Positions 35,557 to 43,351 of a stretch of 64,000 bases of DNA are shown here, in pieces. The DNA comes from Pseudarthrobacter sulfonivorans. Lineage in GTDB: Bacteria; Actinomycetota; Actinomycetes; Actinomycetales; Micrococcaceae. How positions within the stretch are numbered: the stretch's first letter is position 1; every line of letters starts with the position of its first letter. The notes beneath the pieces were generated by a model, which was not told the origin of the DNA, made no database searches, and was given only the letters and a program-made list of their open reading frames with translations. Where the stretch lies: the NCBI RefSeq assembly GCF_014712225.1, contig NZ_JACXBW010000002.1, positions 62,001 to 126,000 of the forward strand, written 5' to 3'. The translations under genes were made by a program, and so were the position numbers.

Positions 35557-35985
35557 ATGACTACTCCCCCGGAACCAGCTGGCCAGCAGCGGACAAAACC
35601 GCAGCTCAGCGAGGCCGCAAAGACCTCACTCAGCAAGACCCGCAACCTGTTCCGGATCTTCATCCTCACCGTTCTCGGCGCCTATTTCGTCTACCAGCTG
35701 GACGTCAGCTACCTCTGGCTCACCGGCATCCTGACCGCCGCGAGCTTTGTCCTGGGAATCATGCTGCTGGTCCGGTCGGCGAAGCTGAAGGAGTCCAAGC
35801 TGGTCCTTGTCGGCACCATCGCGGGCCTGGTGGTTTCCCTCATCATGCTGCTGGTCATCCTGGCTTCGGCGGTGTTCTTCAGCCAGGTCCAGGAATTCCA
35901 GGCCTGCCAGCGGCAGGCCCTGACGGACCGGGCGCTGTCCAGCTGCCGCGTCCAGTTGGAGCAGTCACTGCCCAGCCTGCGCTAG
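35557..35985 (+). CDS. Small membrane protein of unknown function
   Basis: 142 residues. Three hydrophobic segments (about 32-48, 51-70 and 88-112) follow a polar Pro/Gln/Lys-rich N-terminus of about 30 residues. The external C-terminus has a Cys pair (FQACQRQALTDRALSSCRVQ) that could form a disulfide. This is like the DUF4190-type actinobacterial membrane proteins, but I cannot name a family. A TAGGCT box lies 7 nt before the ATG, so expression is probably leaderless. It is divergent from purN, 39 nt away. Confidence 0.75.
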   Translation: MTTPPEPAGQQRTKPQLSEAAKTSLSKTRNLFRIFILTVLGAYFVYQLDVSYLWLTGILTAASFVLGIMLLVRSAKLKESKLVLVGTIAGLVVSLIMLLVILASAVFFSQVQEFQACQRQALTDRALSSCRVQLEQSLPSLR

Positions 35986-36011
35986 GGGCTTGAACCCGCG
36001 CGGGTACTCCG

Positions 36012-36536
36012 CTACCGGTACCAGCCCACCGCACGGTCGTAACGGCACTCAAGCGATCCAGTGCCGGGTTCGACGCCGCCGCCGGCAGGGAAGTAGATGG
36101 CACCGAAGTCGGCCCCCTCAGCCTCGATCCGCCCCTTCGCCCAGATCTGAGCCTGCTCAAGATCCTTTTCCGGGATGGCCTCCCGGGTGCTGTGGTCCGC
36201 GCTGAGGTGGATGTCCAACTGGTACTCCCCCGGCTGGGAAGTTCCGGCATGGCTTTCGGGGTCACCCTCATCGCGTCTGCTGATCAGGACCTGCGCAGAA
36301 GCGTGAAGACTGGACGGCTTGCTGGCAGGGGTGCCCTGCTGCTGCTGTTTGATCCGCAGACCCGACGCTACGCTCTCGACGGTATCGTCGTCGGTGACAG
36401 CGTAGGCGGATCCACTGACGTCGGCTTCTGAACCCCCGACGCTGATCAAGTGCTGGCCGAACTGCTCTGAGCTGGATTGGCTGGAGCTGGATTGGCTGGA
36501 GCTGGATTGGTTGGAGCTGGATTGGCTGGAGCTCAT
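36012..36536 (-). CDS. Hypothetical protein with an N-terminal SSSQ repeat tail
   Basis: 174 residues from the ATG at 36536, which has GGGAGG 7 nt upstream; the frame is open further but lacks signals. The first 22 residues are almost only Ser and Gln, in SSSSQ-type units encoded by a 15-bp tandem repeat. The rest is soluble, with a beta-rich C-terminus (GEYQLDIHLSADHSTREAIP, ADFGAIYFPAGGG, ECRYDRAVGWYR) that may be a small alpha/beta domain. No family was recognised. It lies between perM and purN on the same strand as both. Confidence 0.65.
   Translation of the reverse strand: MSSSQSSSNQSSSSQSSSSQSSSEQFGQHLISVGGSEADVSGSAYAVTDDDTVESVASGLRIKQQQQGTPASKPSSLHASAQVLISRRDEGDPESHAGTSQPGEYQLDIHLSADHSTREAIPEKDLEQAQIWAKGRIEAEGADFGAIYFPAGGGVEPGTGSLECRYDRAVGWYR
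36469..36533. repeat. 15-bp tandem repeat encoding the SSSQ tail
   Basis: TGGAGCTGGATTGGC-type 15-bp units are repeated about four times in the + strand text, reading SSSQS/SSNQS on the minus strand. The period is a multiple of three, so copy number changes would keep frame. Confidence 0.85.
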
Positions 36537-36690
36537 GCACCCTCCCTGAGGGTATTCGCGGCGGTTGCCGACCTCTGCAACACTAGCCCCAAAACACCCG
36601 GCGTAACCGGTTGGCCCTGGATAACTTTCGCCGCCGAAACGCGAGTCTCCAGGCGGTGACCGCCTGCCAACCCTGCGGATCACGCGCCAG

Positions 36691-38001
36691 CTAGGCGACC
36701 AGTTCCGTGTCCTCTTCCACCTGCTGCTGGCGTTCCAGCCACGGCCCCGCCGCGTAACCGATCACGACGCCGATCCCCACTTCCGCGGCCAGCCAGAGTC
36801 CCAGCCACAAGGGGTCGGGTCCGATGTCGGTGAGGCGTCCCAGCCCGGCAGAGCCGCGGGTCAGCCAGGCCAGTCCGGCCGCGAGCAGCCCCGATACGGC
36901 ACCGATCAGGACCCCGAGCGCCAGCGTGGATGCGGTGGCGGTGAACCAGCGGGCGTGCACTTTGATGGACAGCCATTCATCGAAGTGGTTCTCGCCTTCG
37001 CGCAGGAACCACCAGCCAGCGAGCACACCGGCCAGGACCGGAACCACCAGCGCAACAAATCCGTAGTCGAGCGGGCCCGACGGGATCGCGGCGAAGACCG
37101 GGATGGCGGGCAGGGGTCCGGTGGCGGTGCCCAGCGGCCCCACCTGGGAGCCGATGCCCATGGCGAAACCGGATCCGGAGACCCACGCCAGCGCAAAAAC
37201 CGCGAGGTTGGGCAGGTAGCCGAGCTGCGCGACGGTGAGCGCCGCACCCCCTACGGCGCCGGCGTCGACCGCTTCATACACTGCCAGCACCAGGTTCCAG
37301 TGGACGAAGACGTCCACGGCCAGGAGCGCACAGGCTAGCGCCAGTGCGGACATCAGGGCCAGGACGCCGGCCTTCGCGGCGGACCCGAGGTAGGATCCGG
37401 CCCAGCGCGAATGCTGGCTGGTGCGCGAAATCCAGTCCACGGCGTCCACGCCGATCAGGCGGCTCCACGAACCGGCCTCGCGGCGCGCCCCGATGGCCAT
37501 GCCCAGCGCGAACGGGATCAGGGGGATCACCATGGCGTGCCAGATGTTAATGACGACGTCGGGCGTGCGGCACACAAAACCGGTGGCCGCGCCGAAGGCC
37601 GAATAGACCAGCCAGGAACCGAGCAGTGCCTGCCACAGCTGGTCCGTATAGGAGGCCCGGGCCAGCCGCCGCCCCGCACGCCAGGCGAGCAGGAACGGGA
37701 TCAGGGTGAGCCCCAGCGGAATGAGGGTGAGTACGCCTGAGCTCGCGCTGCTGGCCGCACCGGTTCCCACCTCGGCCAGTTCCAGCGGAACGCCGTGGAC
37801 CAGGAGCCAGGCCTGGCCGGCGAGCCGGGCCAGAGCGTCGAAAGCGGTGTTCTGGAAGCCGCCCGTCGCCCAGACGGCGACGATCGGAACGAGCACCAGA
37901 AGCGCCGAGATGATGGCCGCCTGCGCCGTTTCGAGGGCGCCCTGCAGCCATAAGGGCATGGGAAGGCCACGGTCTCCGGTCTGATCAGCGCGCAGTTTCA
38001 T
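36691..38001 (-). CDS. perM: PerM-like polytopic membrane protein (DUF6350)
   Basis: About 436 residues and some ten to twelve membrane segments, rich in A, L, G and W, with a short charged C-terminus (ERQQQVEEDTELVA). In actinobacteria a DUF6350 protein of this size (Rv0955/PerM in mycobacteria, linked to cell division) stands just before purN and purH. The same order is kept here, although other genes have entered. I take the ATG at 38001; a GTG at 38019 is in frame, and neither has a strong ribosome site. The assignment rests on synteny and topology. Confidence 0.75.
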   Translation of the reverse strand: MKLRADQTGDRGLPMPLWLQGALETAQAAIISALLVLVPIVAVWATGGFQNTAFDALARLAGQAWLLVHGVPLELAEVGTGAASSASSGVLTLIPLGLTLIPFLLAWRAGRRLARASYTDQLWQALLGSWLVYSAFGAATGFVCRTPDVVINIWHAMVIPLIPFALGMAIGARREAGSWSRLIGVDAVDWISRTSQHSRWAGSYLGSAAKAGVLALMSALALACALLAVDVFVHWNLVLAVYEAVDAGAVGGAALTVAQLGYLPNLAVFALAWVSGSGFAMGIGSQVGPLGTATGPLPAIPVFAAIPSGPLDYGFVALVVPVLAGVLAGWWFLREGENHFDEWLSIKVHARWFTATASTLALGVLIGAVSGLLAAGLAWLTRGSAGLGRLTDIGPDPLWLGLWLAAEVGIGVVIGYAAGPWLERQQQVEEDTELVA

Positions 38002-38187
38002 CGTGTCCCATGGTGTCACGGCCGGACCCGCCAGCCGCTCTGCGACAGGCTCATTCGGCGAGGAGACGCGCCTGACCAGAGTTCACAGCCCGTGGCGGCG
38101 GGTGTCCCATGGGTGCCCTTCCGGCGCTTTTTCCACAGCTCCGCCGTAAAATTGGATTGTCCGCAATCAGTGGTTGGAGGCAGAAAA

Positions 38188-38649
38188 ATGACTACCGCAT
38201 CCCCACATGCACACGGCATTCATTTCGGGCGCGCAGACGTCCAGAATGCGGGCATGGGTGTAGGTATCCTCATGTTGGCGGTGGGTGTCCTGGGCTTTAT
38301 CCCCGGCATCACCACCCGGTACAGCGAATTGATGTTCCTTGGGCCTGATTCCCACGCCATGTTCCTCGGTGTGTTCCAGGTGTCCATGCTGCTCAATATT
38401 GTGCAGCTGGCCATCGGCGCCACAGGCTGGGCGATGTCCCGGACCGAACACGGTGCGCGTAATTTCCTTATGGGCGCCGGTGCGCTGTACATCATCCTCA
38501 GCATTTTCGGTCTCAGTGTCGGTGTCGGGTCGGCGGCCAATTTCCTGTCGCTGAACATGACGGACAACTGGACCCACCTGGTGCTGGGCGTAGCGATGAT
38601 CGCCTGCGGCTGGCTGCTGTCCCGCAACAGGACCGGGGACAGGGCATAG
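38188..38649 (+). CDS. DUF4383 membrane protein
   Basis: 153 residues with four membrane segments. The order matches DUF4383 proteins: AVGVLGFIPGITT in the first loop, then HAMFLGVFQVSMLLNIVQLAIGATG, a helix with GALYIILSIFGL, and a last helix ending DNWTHLVLGVAMIACGWLL. The conserved N-H-L-like HLVLG is present. The role is unknown. The start is the ATG at 38188, with TGGAGG about 8 nt upstream. A terminator hairpin follows at 38724. Confidence 0.87.
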   Translation: MTTASPHAHGIHFGRADVQNAGMGVGILMLAVGVLGFIPGITTRYSELMFLGPDSHAMFLGVFQVSMLLNIVQLAIGATGWAMSRTEHGARNFLMGAGALYIILSIFGLSVGVGSAANFLSLNMTDNWTHLVLGVAMIACGWLLSRNRTGDRA

Positions 38650-39025
38650 CCCGGAAAGACAAGCCGGGACACAGGAGCCGCGCATGAGGAATGATCCGTA
38701 AATTCTGAATATTCGTCCTACTCGCCGGTGCAGTTGGCGCGGTTCCGCGAACGCTGCACCGGCTTCTTTGTGCCCGGAAATCCATCCCCAGGCCGCCCAG
38801 GCCGCCGGAACGGCACAGGCTCGCGGGGGCGCCGGGCGAGCCAGCAGCGTTCGGGCGTCCCCGCGACATTCCGGCGATCCCGCCGCCCATGACTCCCACA
38901 GCCACCGACGTCGGCCCTGCAGTCCTCGAGGTCCCGGACTACGAGGCCGGGCTCGCCGCCATCCCCTTTTGCTTGTCCGGGCCTTCCTGCTGCTGCCCGG
39001 GCCGCCCCGCTGGAACAATGGGCCC
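38650..39025. other. Intergenic stretch of about 375 bp
   Basis: It holds the terminator at 38724-38767 and no long ORF of its own. A 46-codon ORF from the ATG at 38889 has coding-like composition at its start (TATDVGPAVLEVPDYEAGLA), continues upstream without a stop, and ends in an ATGA overlap with the endonuclease start. It may be a gene remnant. An AACAAT box lies 6 nt before the endonuclease ATG. Confidence 0.4.
38724..38767 (+). terminator. Rho-independent terminator after the DUF4383 gene
   Basis: GCCGGTGCAG (38724-38733) pairs perfectly with CTGCACCGGC (38754-38763) around an inner CGCGGTTCCGCG hairpin. TTCTTTG follows. Confidence 0.8.
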
Positions 39026-39883
39026 ATGAGCGCCGTCATCCTGGGCTGGGACCCTGCCCGCTGGAACCATTGGAACTACCCCGCTGTTGTTCAACAGGTC
39101 GGCGTTTCAGGGCTCCACCTGGAGCCCTGGAGCATGACCCGGGATCTTGCCGCCGGCACTGATGTGTGGTTGCTTCTGCTGGGGGTGCACGGTCCGGGCC
39201 TTCTCGGCCATGGCGTCGTCCTTTCGGACCGGCAAGAGTCCGCAGCCCACCGGGACGCCACGAAGATCACTGTGCAGGTGGCGTTCGATGCGCTCCTGCC
39301 CCTGGGCGACCAGGTACCTGCCGGCCTTCTCACCGAGGCGGTGCCTGGCTTGGCGTGGCACCACGCCGGCACCGAAAGCGTGGAGCTGGGGCCTGGCGAT
39401 GAGCTCAACATCCGGGACCTCTGGGCCCGCCTCGGGCCGGGCCAGGAGGCCGATCCGACCCAACCAGCACCCGGCACCTACCCGGGGAGCGCCGTCGCCC
39501 GCGTTGCCGTCAACCGGTACGAACGGGACCCCGAAGCGCGGCGGGCCTGCATCGCGCACCGCGGCATCAACTGCGCGGTCTGCGGGTTCTCCTTCGAAGT
39601 GGCTTACGGCGAAATCGGCGCGGACTTCATCCACGTCCACCACACGGTACCCGCGTCGCAGCTCGGCACCAACTACCAGCTGGACCCACTCACCGATCTG
39701 GTCCCGCTCTGCGCCAATTGCCACGCCATGGCCCACTACGGGGTGAGCACCGCGAGGACTGAGGTGGAACTCCGGCGGGCCATCGCCAGCGCAGGACACC
39801 TGACCGGAGCAGTGGTGACCCCCACGGAACTTGAGGCACAGCGCGTGGCCCGGGAACTGCTGGGCCCTGGCCAACCGGATTAG
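39026..39883 (+). CDS. EVE-like plus HNH endonuclease, probable modification-dependent nuclease
   Basis: 285 residues. The N-terminal part (about 1-150) reads like an EVE/PUA-type modified-base reader: VILGWDPARWNHW at the start, then GTDVWLLLLGVHGPGLLGHGVVLS, VQVAFDALLPL. The C-terminal part (about 180-245) is an HNH nuclease with CAVCGFSF, FIHVHHTVPAS and LCANCHAMAHYG (zinc Cys pairs plus catalytic His). This pairing is known from type IV-like restriction enzymes that cut modified DNA. No methylase is nearby, which fits. The start is the ATG at 39026, with no Shine-Dalgarno but an AACAAT box 6 nt upstream. Confidence 0.8.
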   Translation: MSAVILGWDPARWNHWNYPAVVQQVGVSGLHLEPWSMTRDLAAGTDVWLLLLGVHGPGLLGHGVVLSDRQESAAHRDATKITVQVAFDALLPLGDQVPAGLLTEAVPGLAWHHAGTESVELGPGDELNIRDLWARLGPGQEADPTQPAPGTYPGSAVARVAVNRYERDPEARRACIAHRGINCAVCGFSFEVAYGEIGADFIHVHHTVPASQLGTNYQLDPLTDLVPLCANCHAMAHYGVSTARTEVELRRAIASAGHLTGAVVTPTELEAQRVARELLGPGQPD

Positions 39884-39920
39884 CAGGCTAAAGCGAGCGA
39901 CGCCGGGAACCCCCAAGGCT

Positions 39921-40319
39921 TCATGCGCCGTACTTGCGCAGCCCACCGCGGTTGCCCGTGTCCCCTGGATCCGAGTCGCCGCGGGCTTCGGAGTAGGTCC
40001 GGGCGCCCCTCTCGTAGTGGGTGTACAGGCGGTCCTCCTCCTCGGGTTCGAGGTGTCCGTCCGTATCCACCCGCGGAGCATCCTTGACTTGGTCCTTGGT
40101 GTACGGAACCACAAGGTCGCCGCCGTCGATCCTGGCTCCTTCAACCGGGACAAAGGACTGCGAGGTGCCGAACAGCCCCGTTGTGACCGTGACCCAGGTG
40201 GGCTCACCCGTGTCGTCATCGGCGTAGAGCTGGCCGATCGACCCAATCTTCCCGCCGTCGGACCCGACAATGTTGCCGCCCTTCCGGAGCAGCTCTTCAA
40301 TGTTTTCCCTCGTAAGCAT
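39921..40319 (-). CDS. PRC-barrel domain protein
   Basis: 132 residues. The PRC-barrel (about 1-80) begins with a short helix (MLTRENIEELLRKGG) and has strands IVGSDGGKIGSIGQLYAD, PTWVTVTTGLFG and FVPVEGARIDGGDLVVPY. A charged, disordered tail with YERGARTYSEARG follows. PRC-barrels of this type occur in actinobacterial stress proteins, often with a DUF2382 partner that is absent here. Cytoplasmic. The ATG has AAAGGAGA 7 nt upstream. Confidence 0.88.
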   Translation of the reverse strand: MLTRENIEELLRKGGNIVGSDGGKIGSIGQLYADDDTGEPTWVTVTTGLFGTSQSFVPVEGARIDGGDLVVPYTKDQVKDAPRVDTDGHLEPEEEDRLYTHYERGARTYSEARGDSDPGDTGNRGGLRKYGA

Positions 40320-40578
40320 GACGTCTCCTTTGATGTGTTGGGATGTGTGCTTGCGGTGGCCGGACGTGCGGGAAGGCTCCTTGCCGCCGGCTGCGGCCTG
40401 GCCCCGACTGCTTGAGGCTCAGGTGCTGCCGCCCCCTTACCGTAGGCAGGCCTGCCAGTTAAAAGAAAGGGTGCTTACTAAATTTCTCACCTTGCATCCT
40501 CCCCCTGTTCACCCAACCTTTCCCTCCGCTCAACCCGCGTGACCCCGCATCGTCAAGCGGCGGGCGCACCGTGGAGGG

Positions 40579-41760
40579 GTGAGGATCGCAATTGTTGCCG
40601 AATCATTCCTGCCATTGATGAACGGGGTGACCCACTCCATCCTGCGGGTGCTTGAGCACCTGGAGGGCCAGGGCCACGACGTCCTGGTCATCGCCCCGTC
40701 AACCCACGCGGTCGCCGATGCCATGGCCGAGTTCGTGGGGCCGGCCGAGGTGGTTCACGGCGCGAAGGTGCACCGCGTTCCCGCGGTTCCGTTGGCGGGT
40801 TACACGAACGTCAGGGTGGCGATGGGCGGTGTGTATCGGGTCAAGCGAATCCTTGCCGACTACGCTCCGGACGTCGTCCACCTCGCCTCGCCGTTTATCC
40901 TCGGCTGGCGGGCAGTGCAGGCAGCGCATCAGCTGCGGATCCCCACCGTAGCCATCTACCAGACCGAGGTGCCCAGCTACGCCGCCCGGTATGGCGTGCC
41001 GTTCCTGGAGAACTGGGCGTGGAACCGGGTGGAGAACATCCACCTGCTGGCCACCCGGACCCTGGTGCCCTCCACGTTCGCGCTGAACCAGTTGCGCGGC
41101 CGCGGAATCCCGCGGGTGGGCATGTGGCGGCGAGGGGTGGATACCGCCCGGTTCTCGCCGGAAAAGCGCGACGCCGGGTGGCGGGCTGTTGTGGCGCCCG
41201 GCGGTGAGTGGATCATCGGCTACGTCGGCCGGCTGGCCGTCGAAAAGCAGGTGGAGGACCTCGCCGCGCTCGCAGGCGTCCCCAACTCCAAGGTGGTGAT
41301 AGTGGGCGACGGCCCGCAGCGGGCGGCCCTGCAGGGAGCACTGCCGGACGCCCATTTCACGGGGTTCCTCGGCGGCGAGGAGCTGGCGAAGGCGGTAGCG
41401 TCCTTCGATCTCTTTGTCCATCCCGGCGAGTTTGAGACGTTCTGCCAGACCATCCAGGAGGCCATGGCCTCGGGCGTTCCCGTGGTTGCCACCGGCCGCG
41501 GCGGGCCCCTGGACCTGGTGGAGAACTCCCGCACCGGCTGGCTGTACCAGCCCGGGGACCTGGCAGGTTTCCGCGCCCGCGTGATGGACCTGATGGGCGA
41601 CGACGCCAAGCGCCGCGCGTTCGCCGAAGCGGCCCATGCCTCGGTCCAGGACCGGACCTGGCCCGCGCTGTGCGCCCAGCTTGAGGAGCAGTACGGCGAA
41701 GTTGTTTCAAGCCATCCGGTCATCCGGCCGGCCGCGTACAAACGAGGAGTGTCCCTGTGA
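40579..41760 (+). CDS. GT4-family glycosyltransferase, GDP-mannose-dependent mannosyltransferase type
   Basis: 393 residues, GT-B fold. The N-terminal MRIAIVAESFLPLMNGVTHSI and the later HLASPFILGWRA are typical of the MgtA/PimB-like branch that mannosylates glycolipids. The C-terminal donor domain has GYVGRLAVEKQVEDLAAL and the E-x7-E site in EFETFCQTIQEAMASGVPVV. Its stop overlaps the start of a UDP-glucose dehydrogenase gene by 4 nt, so the two act in one glycan or glycolipid pathway. The start is a GTG with GGAGGG close upstream. Confidence 0.88.
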   Translation: MRIAIVAESFLPLMNGVTHSILRVLEHLEGQGHDVLVIAPSTHAVADAMAEFVGPAEVVHGAKVHRVPAVPLAGYTNVRVAMGGVYRVKRILADYAPDVVHLASPFILGWRAVQAAHQLRIPTVAIYQTEVPSYAARYGVPFLENWAWNRVENIHLLATRTLVPSTFALNQLRGRGIPRVGMWRRGVDTARFSPEKRDAGWRAVVAPGGEWIIGYVGRLAVEKQVEDLAALAGVPNSKVVIVGDGPQRAALQGALPDAHFTGFLGGEELAKAVASFDLFVHPGEFETFCQTIQEAMASGVPVVATGRGGPLDLVENSRTGWLYQPGDLAGFRARVMDLMGDDAKRRAFAEAAHASVQDRTWPALCAQLEEQYGEVVSSHPVIRPAAYKRGVSL

Positions 41761-43124
41761 AAATATCCGTGATCGGCTGCGGCTACCTTGGCGCCGTGCA
41801 CGCTGCCACGCTCGCGTCCATGGGCCATACCGTGGTGGGCATCGATGTGGACGCCGCCAAAGTGGACCAGCTGGGCCGCGGCGCGGCGCCCTTCTTCGAG
41901 CCGGGCCTGGACGAACTCCTCCGCGACGGACAAACCACCGGCCGCCTGACCTTCTCCACGGACTTCGCCGCCGCCGCGGGTGCCCAGGTCCACTTCCTGT
42001 GCGTCGGGACGCCGCAGTCCAAGACGTCCGACGGCGCCGACCTCACCTTCCTGGTGGCCGCCACCGAGGCGCTGCTCCCGCACCTGGCGAGGGGCGCCGT
42101 CGTCGTCGGCAAATCCACGGTGCCCGTGGGCACGGTGGACATGCTCGGCGGAGTCCTGGCGGGACGGCCGGACGTGCAGCTGGGCTGGAACCCGGAGTTC
42201 CTGCGCCAGGGCACGGCGGTGAAGGACACGCTGGTGCCGGACCGGCTGGTGTACGGCGTCGAGGGCGGGCGGGCCGCCGCCTTCAACCCCGGCACGGGTG
42301 CGCCGGGCGGGGTGACGGCTGCCCTGGATGCCGTCTACGAGCCCCTGCTGAACGCCGGCATTCCCCGCCTGGTGTGCAACTTCGCCACGGCGGAGCTGAT
42401 CAAGTCGGCAGCCAACGCGTACCTGGCCACCAAGGTCAGCTTCATCAACGCCATCGCCGAACTCTGCGACGCGTCCGGGGCGGACGTGGCCGAACTCAGC
42501 GAGGCGATGGGCATGGACCCGCGGATCGGGAACCGCTACATGCATGCCGGGCTGGGCTTCGGCGGCGGGTGCCTGCCCAAGGACATCCGCAGCCTCCGCA
42601 GCCAGGCGGCCGCGCTGGGTGTGGGCCCGGTGGATGACTGGATGGGCGTGGTGGACGCGATCAACGTCCGCCAGCGCACCCGGACCGTGTCCCTGGCCGC
42701 AGAACTGTGCGGCGGAGCGGTTTCCGGCCGGGCGATCACCATTCTCGGGGCCGCCTTCAAGCCGGAGACCGATGACATCCGTGACTCCCCCGCGTTGGAC
42801 GTCGCCGCCCGGCTGGCAGCAGCGGGCGCGCACGTGACGGTGACCGATCCGAAAGCCGTGAACCACGCCTGGCTGCGCTACCCCCAGCTACGGTTCGAGG
42901 CCTCCACGCCGCGGGCTTTGGACGGCGCCGAACTGGTGCTGCTGCTCACCGAGTGGGACGAATACCGGCGGCTGTGCCCTGCCGCTGCGGGCGGACTCGT
43001 CCGACGCCGGGTGGTCCTGGATGCGCGGAACGTGCTGGATGCTGTGGCCTGGCAGGCCGAGGGCTGGGTGGTCCGCGGGCTGGGCACCTCCGCGCCGGCA
43101 GCGCCGGCCACGCTGCCGGTCTGA
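41757..43124 (+). CDS. UDP-glucose/GDP-mannose dehydrogenase family (UDP-glucose 6-dehydrogenase)
   Basis: 455 residues. N-terminal NAD fold ISVIGCGYLGAVHAA, then VGKSTVPVGTVD and NPEFLRQGTAVKD; the catalytic Cys lies in GFGGGCLPKDIR near residue 265; the C-terminal domain has AFKPETDDIRDSPALDVA. It oxidises a sugar nucleotide to its uronate, most likely UDP-glucuronate. It is coupled to the GT4 gene by a 4-nt overlap; GAGGAG lies 8 nt before the GTG. The last codons and the downstream DNA form imperfect tandem repeats. Confidence 0.92.
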   Translation: MKISVIGCGYLGAVHAATLASMGHTVVGIDVDAAKVDQLGRGAAPFFEPGLDELLRDGQTTGRLTFSTDFAAAAGAQVHFLCVGTPQSKTSDGADLTFLVAATEALLPHLARGAVVVGKSTVPVGTVDMLGGVLAGRPDVQLGWNPEFLRQGTAVKDTLVPDRLVYGVEGGRAAAFNPGTGAPGGVTAALDAVYEPLLNAGIPRLVCNFATAELIKSAANAYLATKVSFINAIAELCDASGADVAELSEAMGMDPRIGNRYMHAGLGFGGGCLPKDIRSLRSQAAALGVGPVDDWMGVVDAINVRQRTRTVSLAAELCGGAVSGRAITILGAAFKPETDDIRDSPALDVAARLAAAGAHVTVTDPKAVNHAWLRYPQLRFEASTPRALDGAELVLLLTEWDEYRRLCPAAAGGLVRRRVVLDARNVLDAVAWQAEGWVVRGLGTSAPAAPATLPV

Positions 43125-43198
43125 CTGCCGGCCACGCTGCCGGCATGGCTGCCGGGCTGACTGCAGGCAGGGCTGGCGGGCTGACTGCCAGGCTGACC
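43104..43198. repeat. Imperfect tandem repeats spanning the dehydrogenase stop
   Basis: A 24-bp direct repeat beginning GCCGGCCACGCTGCCGG lies at 43104-43127 and 43128-43151. Shorter blocks ending in CTGA follow. TGA recurs at the end of four blocks, and the true stop is in the first. Confidence 0.75.
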
Positions 43199-43351
43199 AA
43201 AATGCGTCAGTCTTCGCCCCCCTGCCTGCGCCGCGGGCGAGGAAAAGCGCGGAATCCCGGGACCGCGTTTTCCGTAACCGGCGCGAAAGTCACGCATTTT
43301 CGTTCAGATATGACGGCCCGCACTTTATGATGTGCACGGGGGTGGTTGGGC

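Noticed and set aside
41220-42866. 548-codon minus-strand ORF opposite the GT4 and dehydrogenase genes
   Set aside because: Spans two coupled plus-strand genes with clear motifs; no domain in its own product.
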